Source: Apoderus coryli | Taxonomy: Eukaryota > Arthropoda > Insecta > Coleoptera > Attelabidae | Length of the DNA stretch: 64,000 bases | Direction: 5' to 3' | NCBI GenBank assembly: GCA_911728435.2 | Contig: OU452199.1 | Location: 44,037,004 to 44,101,003, forward strand | In this document: piece after piece, positions 10,587-21,947 of the stretch | Numbering within the stretch: position 1 is the first letter of the stretch | Layout: each line of letters opens with the position of its first letter | Translations under genes and position numbers: made by a program | Notes under the pieces: generated by a model | The model's input: the letters and a program-made list of their open reading frames with translations, nothing else | What the model was told of the DNA's origin: nothing | Databases searched by the model: none

Positions 10587-11007
10587 CATGACATATCCAT
10601 AGAAATACCCTTATAGCTATAAAAGGATGGAACATATCGAAGAATATATCCAATGGGGTTCAACACTAAAGTAGGAAGAAATATATATTGGAATTTGGGA
10701 TGAAAAGATTGGAATCACCACTAGCCCCAGACACGCCGCGATCGTATATATGGCTCATATTATATAACAACTATGATATAACATCTGCACTAAATATGTA
10801 TAAGAAGCATGGGTGGAGGCTGTAACTGTAACAGAGTTTCTTCATTTTACAATTTTCTTCTGTATAATAAGGAAATAAACAATAACTTAAAGTCTTCCTT
10901 GATTTTAAAAATCAATTTTTTCTTCCTGAGAATACGATTTAAAAAAAAAATCGGTTTTGTCGCCCCAAAACTACTTTATTCAAAAATTAGATTTTTTTTT
11001 TGTCAGA
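10587..11007. other. Intron 1 sequence; nothing recognised
   Basis: AT-rich. The frame at 10809-11039 is a low-complexity reading that runs into the tRNA-like module on the other strand. Confidence 0.35.
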
Positions 11008-11075
11008 GGTGGGATTCGAACCCAGAACCTTCGTCATGAGAAGCGCACGCTCTATCAATGATGAAGTTGACGAAA
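11008..11075 (-). pseudogene. tRNA-like sequence, second copy of the module
   Basis: On the minus strand the order is ATTGATAGAGCG, GCTTCTCATG, GGTTCTGGGTTCGAATCCCA and CTCTGACA, then an A-run. It matches the 3899-3975 module in the D arm, anticodon-arm framing, B box and 3' CTCTG-CA, but the acceptor stem cannot be completed. Shared imperfections and the homopolymer tail suggest a tRNA-derived SINE or retroposed tRNA-like repeat rather than a working tRNA gene. Confidence 0.5.
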
Positions 11076-11199
11076 TCTAACAGATTGCCACCTTCTATAA
11101 AGTAATATTCAAATTCTTTATTTCAGTCATAAATTGTACATTTCTGTACATAGACATGTCAATATGTAAACAATAATGTTTAAAATAAAAACACTCATA

Positions 11200-12790
11200 A
11201 TAACATTCAGAGAAAAAAAAAATAAATAAATGAACAATAAATAAACAAACAAATGAACAATTACAATCGCTAAAAAAACTACCGTCCATTAGTATCAACA
11301 AACTCCTGAAAGCTGTAGAACACGTTATCAATCAAATACAGTTTCAATTTTCTTTTAAATTGTGTCTCAGTTAGGCAACCCTTAACGTCCTCGGGCCGGA
11401 GATTATAACATTGGTAGTCCGCGTATTTTGGTGCCTTTTTGTAAAATTCGTGTTTGGGACGAGGGAAGTACAATCGGTCCCTTCCCCTAGTGGAATACTC
11501 GTGGTTGTCTCCACACGTACGCGCGCCATCTTTATTTTTGTAAATATGACTGAGTGTTTTATATAGGTAAATAGATGGGACTGTGAGCAAACGATTTTGT
11601 TTAAAAGCCTCCCTACAAGTACCCCTAAAAGGAATATTAAAAATGCAACGCACTGCTCGTTTTTGTAAGATAAACACTCTGTCAATCATACTAGACCTGC
11701 CTCACACCACTATACCATACGCAATTGCTAAATAGATCAATTCATAATATCTTGAAAGTAAGACATGCTCACGCATGCAAGTCTTCAACGAATTAATAAT
11801 ATATAAAGATGTATTAAGTTTTTTACAAAGGTGGTCTATATGCGTTACCCAGCTGAAATCCGGATCAACAAAAACTCCTAGCAGTTTAGCAGAATCTGAT
11901 AGAGGAAGATGGATATGATCAAAGGTTATGTTGAGATCCAATGTTCTGAACTTATTAAAGTGTATAGCAACTGTTTTGTCAAAGTTGATCATCAGCCTTT
12001 TACTCCGACACCACATTAGAAACTCATCGAGCGTAACATTTATCTTATATTTTAGAATTTCAGGATCCCTGTCAGATAATAAAAGAGTGGTGTCATCAGC
12101 ATACATGTACTGAAAACCGTGTGTGATATTTGCAGGAAGATCGTTAATATAAAGTAAAAATAGCAATGGGTCCAGTATACTTCCCTGAGGAGTGCCCAGA
12201 TCAACATTTAAGAAGTCTGATACAACAGATTCAATTTTAACCGCGATTTTTCGGTCCTCCAAATAAAAATGTATCCACTGATTGATCTCTCCACGTATGC
12301 CAACTTGTTCTAATTTTTGTCATAGAAAGTCTCTATCAACAACATCAAATGCGCTGGACAAATCGAATAAAAGAGCCACTACATGGGAGCCGTTATCAAT
12401 CAGATCATGAACCTGTTGAACAAATGCGACGGTGCAGGTTTCAGTGGAAAAACCTTGTCTAAATCCGTGTTGACAACCGCTTAACACATCACACTGGCTT
12501 AAAAATTAAAAAATTCTCTCTTCCACAAGCTTCTCAATCATTTTCGACACAGTGCTTATTGAAGCTATTGGCCTATACTTTGCGATGGCTTTCTGGTCAC
12601 CCTTTTTATGTAACGGGATGATAACGGACCTCTGCAGTTGCTCCATACTTGACAACTCCGCTATTATGGGACAGAACACGTCAGAAGATTCCTTTAATAC
12701 CCTGATTGGAATACTGTCTATACCCATAGATGTTTTATTAGGGAATTTAGATATGACTCTTGCAACGTCTACTAATTATGATCGTTCTAT
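11200..12790 (-). pseudogene. Jockey/CR1-like LINE, reverse transcriptase to 3' end, decayed
   Basis: Three minus-strand frames follow in order. 12506-12727 has SVIIPLHKKGD and YRPIASISTVSKMIEKL. 11702-12262 has GTPQGSILDPLLFLLYINDL and the catalytic MYADDTTLL. 11279-11689 has FILQKRAVRCIFNIPFRGTC, the thumb and C-terminal region. Breaks separate the frames. The endonuclease is missing, so the copy is 5'-truncated near 12790. After the stop, an AT-rich 3' UTR runs to about 11200. Confidence 0.75.
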
Positions 12791-14004
12791 TTAATCCAAA
12801 TATTTATAACAGTTAATTATAGTTGCCAAACGAGACTCAAAGCAACGAAAAGATCCAAGATATTTTAATTATTTTCGATAAGTGTTAAGTTGTTTTAGAT
12901 TGTTTTTGTTTAAATCAAGGAAGATCACCTATTTAATTTATTTCGTTAAGTTGTTTTTGTTTTTCATAAGAACGTTTTATTTTTTGTTTTAATTTTTGTA
13001 TGTAACCTATAGTAGGCACAATATTTAAAATAAAATAAATAAAATACTTCTTGGGTGTTATAGTTTAATAGGAGTAGGTGATTTTTTCGTTTTATGAATC
13101 AAATCAGCCATGTTTTATTACAACTGCTTTCACCTTACCGACACCGCGCTTTCACAGATCCATTTGCCACACTATAACTACATTGTACTGTCCAAATTCT
13201 TTAGCGGATTTAATAAAAAGTAGAAGAAAAAAACTTCAAACAGCTTTTCATACAACATAATATATCCATCTTTAAAAATTCGCTGTAAAAAAAATAAAGC
13301 ATGTTATAAAGCTACAAAGCTTTAAGTATATCGTTGGTGGATAAAAGCATGGATATTCCATGTTTTTGATGTAGCTTTTAATGAAACAGTCAGAGAATTT
13401 TATGCGAATACACACTCCCACAGCATGTAGTTCAAATGTGATATGGAAAATAATAGCCACGTCAAAATTACCGTTATTATGAAAATACGCATACATGTCT
13501 CTACTGTGTAATAAAAATTAACACCCGAGTTGACTAAAGTGTATTCCAACTGATTTTTGTTTGTTGTTCCTTTTTTTTTTTGTTTTGTTTTTGCTTCTGC
13601 CTTTTTAATTATTACTATTATCCATGTTTTTTATTATTTGTATTTTTAATTTTTACCGTTGCCTGAACAATCCAGGATTGGTGGTTGAATAATATAGTAG
13701 ATATCAAAAAGGAAAGGACAAAAAAGAGGAAAATTATTGTTGTGAGTTTTTTGTTTGGTTTTGTGCTTCATGTAAAAATCCGGTTTGAGAGAAAAAATAT
13801 TACAAAGGCGAATCGTCAATTCCGAAGTTATTTGTTTGTCAAACGTATTCGGAAAATAGATTACGAAATACAAATAACTGCTCGAGCGCTCACAGGATTG
13901 AATTTATTTATTTTTTTTTTCGATGACATCAAAAAGAAAATGCGTGGTCAAGTTTTTCCGAGGCATAAACAAAGTGACTGTTGATGCGTTCAAAAGAGCG
14001 AAAA
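12791..14004. other. Intron 1 sequence with possible LINE 3' UTR; no gene
   Basis: About 12830-13045 ends in an AATAAA-rich run (TAAAATAAATAAAATA) and may be the 3' UTR of another plus-strand LINE. Frames at 13272-13496 and 13685-13984 have no recognised motif. Nothing else is visible. Confidence 0.35.
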
Positions 14005-14996
14005 AGGCATGTTTTTTAAGTAAGTACCGTTTTGGAATTAAAAAAAGACGTGCAAAGATATCGCAATAATTTTATTTTTACATGAAAGCCTGTACCTTAA
14101 TCTACTTTTCTACATAATTTCCGTGAATATTGAGGTACTTGTCATAACGTGGCACCAGTTTTTGAATACCCTCCTCATAAAATTCTGCCGCCTGACTTGT
14201 TAACCACTGTATCACAAATGTTTTGACTTCGTTATCGTGTTGAAGACGCTGACCACCCAGGTGTTTCTTCAAGTGCAGGAACAAATGGTAGTCGCTGGGC
14301 GCCAGATCAGGGCTGTATAGAGGATGATCTGGAGTTTCTTATTTAAAAGATTTGATGAGATCTTTGGTCCGATTAGCCACATGTGGACGGGCATTGTCAT
14401 GCAGCAAAACGATACCCTTACTCTTGCCACGTCTTTTGTTCTGGATTGCACGATGCAGATTGTTCAATATCTCACAATAAGACGCTGCATTGATTGTCTC
14501 ATTACGAGGCAGAAACTCCACTAGCAATACTCCTTTTCTGTCCCAAAAAACTGTGCACATGATTTTCCGGGCAGAAATTGTTTGCTTAAACTTCACTCTT
14601 TTGGGTGATGATGAATGTCGCCATTCCATGGATTGTTTTTTCGATTCTGGTGTGACGTAGGCCACCCATGTTTCGTCACCAGTAACAATGTGGTCTAAAA
14701 AATCTTCACCTTCATTGTGGTACCGCTCAAGGTAAGTCAATGCACTGCCTAAACTTTGGGTTTTGTGATAACGAAGTCAAAACATTTGTGATACAGTGGT
14801 TAACAAGTCAGGCGGCAGAATTTTATGAGGAGGGTATTCAAAAACTGGTGCCACGTTATGACAAGTGCCTCAATATTCACGGAAATTATGTAGAAAAGTA
14901 GATTCAGGTACAGGCTTTCATGTAAAAATAAAATTATTGCGATATTATTGCACGTCTTTTTTTAATTCCAACTGTACTTACTTAAAAAACATGCCT
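14005..14996 (-). mobile_element. Mariner derivative with inverted duplication of its own 3' end
   Basis: Ends read AGGCATGTTTTTTAAGTAAG and its complement. The left two thirds are the C-terminal half of a mariner transposase on the minus strand. From about 14766 the sequence switches to an inverted copy of the element's own last 230 bp, so both ends are the 3' end. The junction contains the shared bases GATAACG. The N-terminal DNA-binding half and original 5' end are gone. A second copy at 63451 has the same junction, so this rearranged form itself appears to have spread. Confidence 0.75.
14102..14740 (-). pseudogene. Mariner transposase, catalytic half, frameshifted
   Basis: The frame at 14339-14740 has HIVTGDETWVAYVTPESK (first catalytic Asp) and GIVLLHDNARPHVANRT (second). 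A frameshift near 14335 moves the third Asp region (SPDLAPSDYH type) into another frame, which ends in FLHLKKHLGGQRL and LNIHGNYVEK. Mariner transposases cut and paste at TA sites through a DDD triad. Here the helix-turn-helix N-terminus is absent and the frame is broken, so it cannot act. Confidence 0.75.
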
Positions 14997-15189
14997 ATTT
15001 TCAAAAGTGCGAACGTATCATGTACAGACGAAGGACCAAGTTATCATTTTGTTCAGAGTGGATTCAGTAGATGTTTTTTGATCACCTCGGACGATGTAGT
15101 ATACAGGTTTGGCAGTTCGTTCCTACGTCGAATTTGTTTAGCATTTCTTTACACGCGATATTTTCTAGCGACCTCAAGCCGCAAGCGGC

Positions 15190-15790
15190 CTCGGTGATAA
15201 CTTTTCGTTCAGTACACTAAGCCTAGACGGGATCATACAGTGACGACCGTCGAGGTGCAGCTCTGTGGAGCGCGGATACATTTGAATGGGTGAGCGTTTG
15301 GGGGGTTTAAAAAACGGACCTGACGAGGGCCCATCTAAGTTGTAAAATGAATGTCGCGTGGTGGGTGACCGTTTCAGGGGTCCATTATGGACGGTACCTG
15401 ACGGTGGCCCATCTAGGCGAAGAATGAAAGTTGTGTGGTAGTAGAATGATCTGGAATGCAGTATGGTCAGAGAACAACTAAGGGAGAGAATATAAAGTCT
15501 GGTGGGCGCGGCTAGTTTGCGCACCTCATTCGCGCAGAGGGATTCGATGACGTACTGAGTTTAGACAGAGACGCCACACGCAATTTAGTCTAGTTTAGCG
15601 TTGCGAGCGAACGGATATTCAGTGGCGGCGTTAATCTGAGATTTTAGATTGCAAGTGAGATATTGTGTGATTGTGATATTTACATTCTTATCGTTTTTCC
15701 GTTACCATCAATAAACGTAAGTGTGGCGTAGTGTGTTCAGCGAAAGGCTGTGCGAACAAGAGTTATAACTGTAACTTTCAAGGCTGAAAA
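15190..15790 (+). repeat. Possible solo LTR of a retrotransposon
   Basis: This stretch is GC-richer than its neighbours. About 15280-15357 and 15358-15430 are imperfect tandem copies sharing GGGTGA, ACCTGACG and GGCCCATCTA, like U3 enhancer repeats. A TATA-like ATATAAAG (about 15490) lies some 30 bases before GCGCACCTCATTC, and AATAAA follows near 15710. That order fits U3-R-U5, but I could not define TG and CA ends or a target duplication, so it is only a candidate. Confidence 0.35.
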
Positions 15791-18374
15791 GTTCGCCATT
15801 CGTACACGCCGGGTGCGATAGAGCGTACCGAGGTGTGCGAGTGGAGGACAGAAGGATGATAAAAAAGGCATCATCAACAATTGGATAACCACATATAATT
15901 TCAAATTTGGGCATATATAAATTAAAATATTAACATCAATTTTCAGCATGTTGTGTTGATGGACATTCTGTGTGCCAAAACAATTATCGGATGAAAATTT
16001 ATGCAGCTTTTTAATTTTTAATTTAAAAATCGTTTATTTGCTTGAAAAAAAAAAGAGTCTATAAATAGAATTTATATAATATTATCAAGAACTGACTAGA
16101 GTTATATCTACACTCCTAAATCTCTAACAGGGTTTCAACGTCAAGGAGTGCTTTCATTTAAAATGTAAATTTCATTCGAGCAACGGCAACGGTTGAAAAT
16201 GAGTAATATAACCGAAAAACCAACCCAGAAATCATCAGAAAACTTAATTGAGGTTTTATTTTAGTCTGTGTGAGAGCTTTTCTTTCTTTATTTTTTTGTG
16301 AGTGGAGATTTGATGAAAAATATGCATATAAAAGTATTAAAATACAGGTGAAAATAAAATGAAATGTAGGTAGTAGATACAGAGAATATTTAATGAGGGA
16401 ATCATAGTCGAGTGTAATTTCAATTATTATACGAGGGTTGGCTGAAAAATAATGGACATATGCTTGTAGAACTCAAGCAAATAATAAAAATAAACAAATA
16501 GGATATAAAAGTACTGGGTATATTTTCACCTTTTTATTTTTTTATGACCAGTGTAAGCATTTATGTATTAACACAGAAGTAAATAAATACATAAATAAAT
16601 ACCTAAGTAATAGTTATGTGTGAAATTTGTGCCAATTCGAACTCAGCTTAAAATTAAATTATTTTGTTATAAATATTATTTTACGGAATATGTATTTCTT
16701 TCAAGTAATTATAGAAATTTGAATTTGTTTTTTTAAGAAATAATTATTACTGAAACTATACTTCTGGATAAATCCTGCGTCAAATTTAAACTAGCTAACG
16801 TTTCGCTGATCATCCTGTCAGCTTCTTCAGAGCAACTTCACGTAAACGCGGTTAAACTGTTTTTGTCTAAAAAAGAAATAATTATTATATAACTTTTGCA
16901 TAATTATTATTATGGATTTTTTTTCGTTTCAACTTAAAATGTTTCTACATCTTCCTTATGGTATATTGAAATAACTAATTACTTACTTGTAAATATTTTT
17001 TTGGTTTACAAATACTTCGTAGGGTGTCATAAACCCCACCTTACCAACAATGTTATAATATCCACCTGACCGCAACGCCGGGTTAAAGACAGTAGTAGAA
17101 AAATAATTTTTGTTTATTATTTTGCTAATTTCGAAGGTTCCAAAGCGATGAAATGAAAATGAAAAACAATGAGAGTGACACCATCTAGTCAATTTAATAC
17201 TTTAAACTCGTATTTAGTCTTACGCCAACAGAGTACAGGTAAATTTCTAAAAACAAATATTTGCCTAGAAATTATTATATTTAATTTATTCAAAAGCATT
17301 AAAATAGTCATAGCAAAGACAAATACAAATTAGACACGTAGTTACATAATTGTTTATTGAAGAATAGCCCATAGATCATTCATTCAAAAATGATAATTCA
17401 AAATGTTGCTGAACTTTTTAAATGATTAGCTGATTCTAGAGAAATAGTAGTTTCAGATTCGTTTACAGTCACCTCAAAATCATAAGATTACATCAGTCCT
17501 AAAAAGTATATTGTCGGTGGTCTTGAGACCACACACACTGTGTTGTGATGCAGCCTCGTAAATGCTTTCCTAGTACAGGCATAATATTATACCGTTACAA
17601 TATTGATTTTGTTTTTCGTGTATGGTGAAGAGTGTTGAGCCTTTAAAGTGCGTACAGAAGTGGCTCTGATATCATACGTATTTTTCTCACTTTGTAGGCT
17701 GTATTTGAACTGACCGTCTAATATGTATTTGTCTTTGTCTGGTCATAGAAAAAGTATAGTGGGAAATGACCATTTCCTACTCGTATGATTTGCCTGCGGC
17801 TCATGCGTTATTACAAACACGTTCAACCTTCTTTGGTGTTACTATCGCTAGTCTGATAAAATGCAATCTCAAATAACTAGGAATACTTCATTATTCAGGC
17901 AGCATATTGCAACTTTATAATTACACCGCGTTCGTTAATTCTCACGCACACACAATAATTATCTATTATTTTCCACATCCAAAGCAACAACATAGAAAAT
18001 AAGAGAATTAACATTATGTTGTGCAGGTAGGTATATTACATGAGAATTCCAACTGGATTCTCTATCTAATTAGTGTTAACAAAACGCTAAAACTTATCCT
18101 AAACTTTAAGTTGACTAGACAATTAGATTACTCTGCATCTCTCTAACCAACAAGACCTTATTCTAGACAAACTAATCTCTCTCTACATGCCCTATGTACC
18201 CACTGAAATTAAGGTGTTTCAGTTTGACAACAACAATTAGTTTATTATATTCCGTAGTTTGGGCCTCACACATTGTTCGAATTGACTTGGAATTCTGCTA
18301 ATCAGTTTGCCAAAGGTCAGAACAGAATATGTTGGACATTTTCTGACCTTATGGTGGTACATTGAATAATTATT
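15791..18374. other. Long intron 1 stretch with no gene recognised
   Basis: Mostly AT-rich. TACGAGGGTTGGCTGAAAAA near 16428 looks like one mariner-type terminal repeat, but I found no partner. CTAACGTTTCGCTGATCATC near 16795 resembles the tail of a retroelement. The rest shows nothing I can name. Confidence 0.35.
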
Positions 18375-18445
18375 ATTAGACTTTGGTTCACATTTGGAGA
18401 CAAAAAGGAGTCGGTAGGAGATAAATCAGGCGAATGTGGTCAATA
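18375..18445 (-). pseudogene. Mariner/Tc1 transposase scrap
   Basis: The minus strand reads PHSPDLSPTDSFLSPNVN, the region around the third catalytic Asp of mariner-type transposases, usually PYSPDLxPxDFFLFPxLK. Only about 20 codons are recognisable. Confidence 0.4.
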
Positions 18446-18569
18446 GGCTATTATTTCAAAAAAGTTTTCTCTTTCAAATAGTCAAATGTTTGACGTGCTG
18501 TTTAAATTACTGATACTGTATACGATTCAGCGTTTTATCATCTAACAAGGAATTGTTGCAACGAGAAGT

Positions 18570-18760
18570 TTGATCTGTATGCTCAGGAACTTGAACACGA
18601 AGGCCAATCAAAATTTTCCAAGCAGCCATAAAGGCCTTAACCTCATCAAGAACAGCGTGGAATTGACAAAAAGACTCTCTAATATCGGGAGAAACAAATG
18701 TTGGATCCCTGGCCACTCTGGACTAAAGGCAGGAGAACTTGTCGAGCCATAACTCGCAGT
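18570..18760 (+). pseudogene. LINE RNase H relic
   Basis: One frame gives QAAIKALTSSRTAWN and the next gives NKCWIPGHSGLKAGELVE, successive parts of a LINE RNase H domain separated by a frameshift. It abuts the reverse-transcriptase fragment that starts at 18760. Native LINE order is reverse transcriptase then RNase H, so these are two different insertions or a rearrangement. Confidence 0.45.
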
Positions 18761-19445
18761 GGCTATCGTTTAGGTCTGCCAAATACTTACTTAGTACCTC
18801 GACCACGACAAGAGTTGTATTTTTAATTTTTATCAACGATTTGGCTCTGAATTTGACTTGTTCGGGACACTTTTTCGCCGATGATCTTAAATTTTTTAAA
18901 TCTGTAAACAGTGCTGAGGATTGTGAAAGTTTACAGCCTTGTCTGGATGCCATAAGAATTTGGTGTGCTGCGAACCGATTGTATTTGAACCCCGACAAAT
19001 GTAAGATAGATACATATACGCGGAAGAAAACGCCTCTGCATTATGATTATTGTATTGATGACATATCGGTCGCACGTTATGATTCTACGAATGACTTAGG
19101 AGTATTGTTTGATTCTAAATTTTCTATTAATGACCATATTCGTTCAAATGTAAGCGATGCTCTAAGAATCTATGGCTTTGTTGTTAGATGCTCCAAACCC
19201 TTTGCTGACTTAAATATTTTAAGGATTTTATACTATGCCTATGTTCGCTCGAAATTGGAATATTGTTCAGTTGTATGGTGTCCCTACTATATATCTTATA
19301 AATTACTTATTGAGAGAGTCCAACGAAGATTTTTGAAGTTTTTGTGTTTTCGGGAGGATGGAACTTATCCTGACCAAGGTGTAAATTATTCGTTGTTGAC
19401 CACTCGTTTTAACGTTTCAGTTTGGATTTGCGACGGGGCATAGCA
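18760..19445 (+). pseudogene. LINE reverse-transcriptase and thumb fragment
   Basis: An open frame of about 230 codons with VVFLIFINDLALNLT and HFFADDLKFF (catalytic Asp pair), RIWCAANRLYLNPDKCK, DLGVLFDSKFSINDHI, YYAYVRSKLEYCSVVW and LIERVQRRFLKFLC. This is the palm to thumb of a Jockey/I-group LINE. The 5' part is missing and the C-terminus breaks off near 19440, where another LINE begins. The FADDLK catalytic block is shared with the elements at 25440-26165 and 26170-27420. Confidence 0.7.
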
Positions 19446-19554
19446 CTAGAGTTCAGAACTTTTGGCATAACTATGGAGGTTAAGTAGATTCGAAGGAGTT
19501 TATTAACCCATCGAAATCAAGGGCCAGAAAGTTGTTTGTTGGGTATGAGGTATG

Positions 19555-20412
19555 AGTGGAGCTCATCTTTTGTGGGATCCGGTTGATCAAATGTCAGACG
19601 AAGTACGAATCAAGAGGGGAATCGGGCAAGGCTGTATTCGTTCACTACTTCTTTTTCACATATACTCAAACAGAATATTTGAGAGAGCGTTAGAGGATTG
19701 CACTGCGGGAATTTCCATTAATGCTGTAAAGATTAACAATCTTCGCTACGCTTAGATACTGTTATAATCGCGGATTCTCTGGAAGGCCTCCAGATTTTAC
19801 TTAATAAAGTGGCTATTGGAAGTGCAGAATTTGGTTTAAACTTGAGCACCAAAAAAAAACTAAATGGATGGCGATTAGTAAGAACGAAGTTAGAGGAGGT
19901 ATACTTCAGGTACAGAACCAACAAATCGAACGCGTCCAAACCTACAAATATCTGGGATGTCAGGTCAACTAGAGCTGGGATAATATGGAGGAGATTCGTT
20001 CCCGAATTGACCAGGCAAGAGCATCGTTCGTCGAAGTCTATCGCTCTTCGATCGCACTCGAGTGCTACGTTGCTGGCGTGGACCCTGACAGACGCCAAAA
20101 CTAGAGGCTTCCGAAATATGGATGTTTCGAGGGATATTAAGAATTTCGTGGACGGACAGAGTGCGCAATGAAGACGTGTGTAGGAGATTGTCAAAAGATC
20201 TCGAGGTCATGTTTACACTTAAAAAGCGAAAGTTAGAATACTTCGGACACGTACTTAGGAACTTAAATTACGAACTTCTCCAGCTGATTATAGAGGGTAA
20301 AATTGAAGGCAAAAGAGACCCTGGACCCCGAAGAAAAGTAGTGGGTAAAGTGCAGGTAATGTTGATGATTGCCAACGTTCGAAAAGGACAAGGCACTTTA
20401 AGAAGAAGAAGG
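19555..20412 (+). pseudogene. LINE (GAA-tailed family), reverse transcriptase to 3' end
   Basis: Successive frames give EVRIKRGIGQGCI, NRIFERALEDCTAGISINAV, NNLRYA (the catalytic ADD is broken by a stop), FRGILRISWTDRVRNEDV, KRKLEYFGHVLRN and LLQLIIEGKIEGKRDPGPRR. At least three frame changes make it dead. It ends in AAGAAGAAGAAGG, the same GAA-type tail as the relative at 33550-34127. The 3' end lies 166 bp before DPR exon 2. Confidence 0.7.
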
Positions 20413-20577
20413 TTGAACTTGGAACACGCGTACAGTATCATGGTGCTTGGTGTCACAACAAATTATCGTTGACCTTCAAGGGATCCAGTAAAATCATTAA
20501 TTTCCCTATTCCCCGACAATTTTGGATTGTGAAATAATTAATAATGTTTAAATGTTGATTTTCATGTATTTTTTTAG

Positions 20578-20798
20578 ATGACCTTGACATTCTACACATG
20601 GTTCGTCACAGACGTAGTTACGAACAACACCGCAAAACAAAAGAAATGATTGGGAATGCGTTGAAAAATGTCGCCGAGGCAACTCCAGTGAATAACAGAC
20701 CGGGCGTTTTTGCTACGGAGAATTGTACAGTTGTCGTGGCACAAATCGGTGGTACTGCCACATTGCCCTGTGTTGTTAGAAAGTTCAACAACGGAGTG
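20578..20798 (+). CDS. DPR-family protein, exon 2 (first half of Ig1)
   Basis: The acceptor TTTTTTTAG ends at 20577 and the donor GTAAGT starts at 20799. With the G carried from exon 1, the frame gives residues 32-105: a basic linker (MVRHRRSYEQHRKTKEM), then PGVFATENCTVVVAQIGGTA and LPC, the B-strand cysteine of Ig1 (Cys96). An NCT glycosylation sequon lies at about residue 80. The exon ends in phase 0 after NNGV and continues as VSW in exon 3, so spacing from the cysteine to the invariant tryptophan is normal for DPRs. A LINE remnant sits 40 bp past the donor. Confidence 0.85.
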
Positions 20799-20839
20799 GT
20801 AAGTCTGTCCGAATATTATTATCAATATTTAAACAAGGG

Positions 20840-20976
20840 TTTTTTTTTAAAAGGGTCCGTACGACCTAAGTTCCCGGTTTCCCAATATCTCTGGTGCGCG
20901 CTTTTGGCCCAGCACTTGAGGAGTTCCCTCGCCGTTCTTTTAGACAAGCCCAGCGCAGGTTCCGTGCCAGTATATG
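20840..20976 (-). mobile_element. 137-bp internally deleted LINE remnant near the exon 2 donor
   Basis: The minus strand matches the 3' UTR of the LINE at 7918-9052 and then, after an internal deletion, its coding part around 8510-8600. It begins with a T-run on the plus strand (its A-tail) and is flanked by TAAACAAGGGTT (20830-20841 and 20977-20988; the repeat can be read as 10-12 bp). Its far border is 178 bp after the DPR exon 2 donor. Confidence 0.7.
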
Positions 20977-21135
20977 TAAACAAGGGTTAATTAATGCTGG
21001 TCGCTAGCATCGGAAGAATGTATTATTAAATACAGTTGGGGAGATTTTATGAAGAAAACGTTCAAAGAATATGATCTTGGCATCTAGCAATTTTCTATGT
21101 ATTTTTCTTTGAGGTTCTCTTGATATTTGGGAACA

Positions 21136-21290
21136 GGGAAAGTCTCCATGTCTGGTATAGAGGCTGGAACACCTTTAAAGTGGGGCCAGAACGCCTCCAC
21201 TTGGACGAGTAAGCTTTACTTTTAACACTAAAAATATAAACCCACGTTTCATGGCCTCTTATGACACCGGCGTTGCCTTGATTTGGCGAC
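21136..21290 (-). pseudogene. Mariner transposase fragment with lost catalytic Asp
   Basis: The minus strand reads VIRGHETWVYIFSVKSKAY then SSKWRRSGPTLK, matching the first catalytic block of mariner transposases (TGDETWVYxYDxETKxQSSxWK). The catalytic Asp of GDETW is His here. No other part is recognisable on either side up to 21680. Confidence 0.5.
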
Positions 21291-21684
21291 TCCTGAGCCG
21301 CTGTTTATATATTCAGCAATCGAAGTATCTTTTGCTGTTACATATTTCATTATTTCTCTACGCCTTTTGGCTTATTATCTTTCTGGTCGCCAGCCGTGTC
21401 TGTCTTGTAATGACTGTTGGTCGGGATAAGTCGTTTTTATGCAGGTTGATGTAGAGGAATGACCAGGTTCTAGAGCAAGATGTGGAATGGATTGCCCTAG
21501 ACTAATAGCTTCTCTTTCCCTGGCTGAATTGGCTGACGTGGAGTTGTTGGTAGTTTCTCTTTGCTACCAAACCAACTCTTTTTCCATGGCAATAAAATTT
21601 AATAAACATAGTTAAGTTCGATTGGTATCATGATAAGACTTCTTTACATATGCTTATATACACTGTTTTGATTATTAATATACA

Positions 21685-21872
21685 GGGTGAATTATGGATC
21701 TTCATCAAAACAATGTTTCGTCATATCTTTTCAATGATTAAGTCGATTAATCTTATTTTGTTATAAAAGTGTGTATTGGTGTCTGGCAACTAACTGACAT
21801 ATTCAGAATTGAAAAAATCCAGGTTCGTCTTCGAGAGAATTTGTGGGACTGCTTCATATTCAACACTTCACC
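21685..21872. mobile_element. Short TIR element (MITE) with TACAGGGTGAA ends
   Basis: Starts ATACAGGGTGAATTATGG and ends CACTTCACCCTGTATAT, giving about 13 bp of terminal inverted repeat around a 188-bp unit. No coding capacity. The TACAGGGTG end recurs in the elements at 61586 and 62831 and inside the one at 62492. Confidence 0.5.
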
Positions 21873-21947
21873 CTGTATATGATTTTTCAAAAATCTGATA
21901 TATTTTTTCAGAGAGCATACATAGACAGTTTGGCCTGGGTATTTGAT

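Noticed and set aside
13685..13984. A 99-codon plus-strand frame as a possible small gene
   Set aside because: Low complexity, no motif and no splice or promoter context; most likely chance in AT-rich DNA.
16428..16450. A mariner element starting at TACGAGGGTTGGCTGAAAAA
   Set aside because: Only one end was found; no transposase and no inverted partner within several kilobases.
18739..19443. A host gene beginning at 18739
   Set aside because: The FADDLK catalytic block and downstream RT thumb motifs identify it as a LINE fragment; the first 20 codons are unrelated sequence read through.
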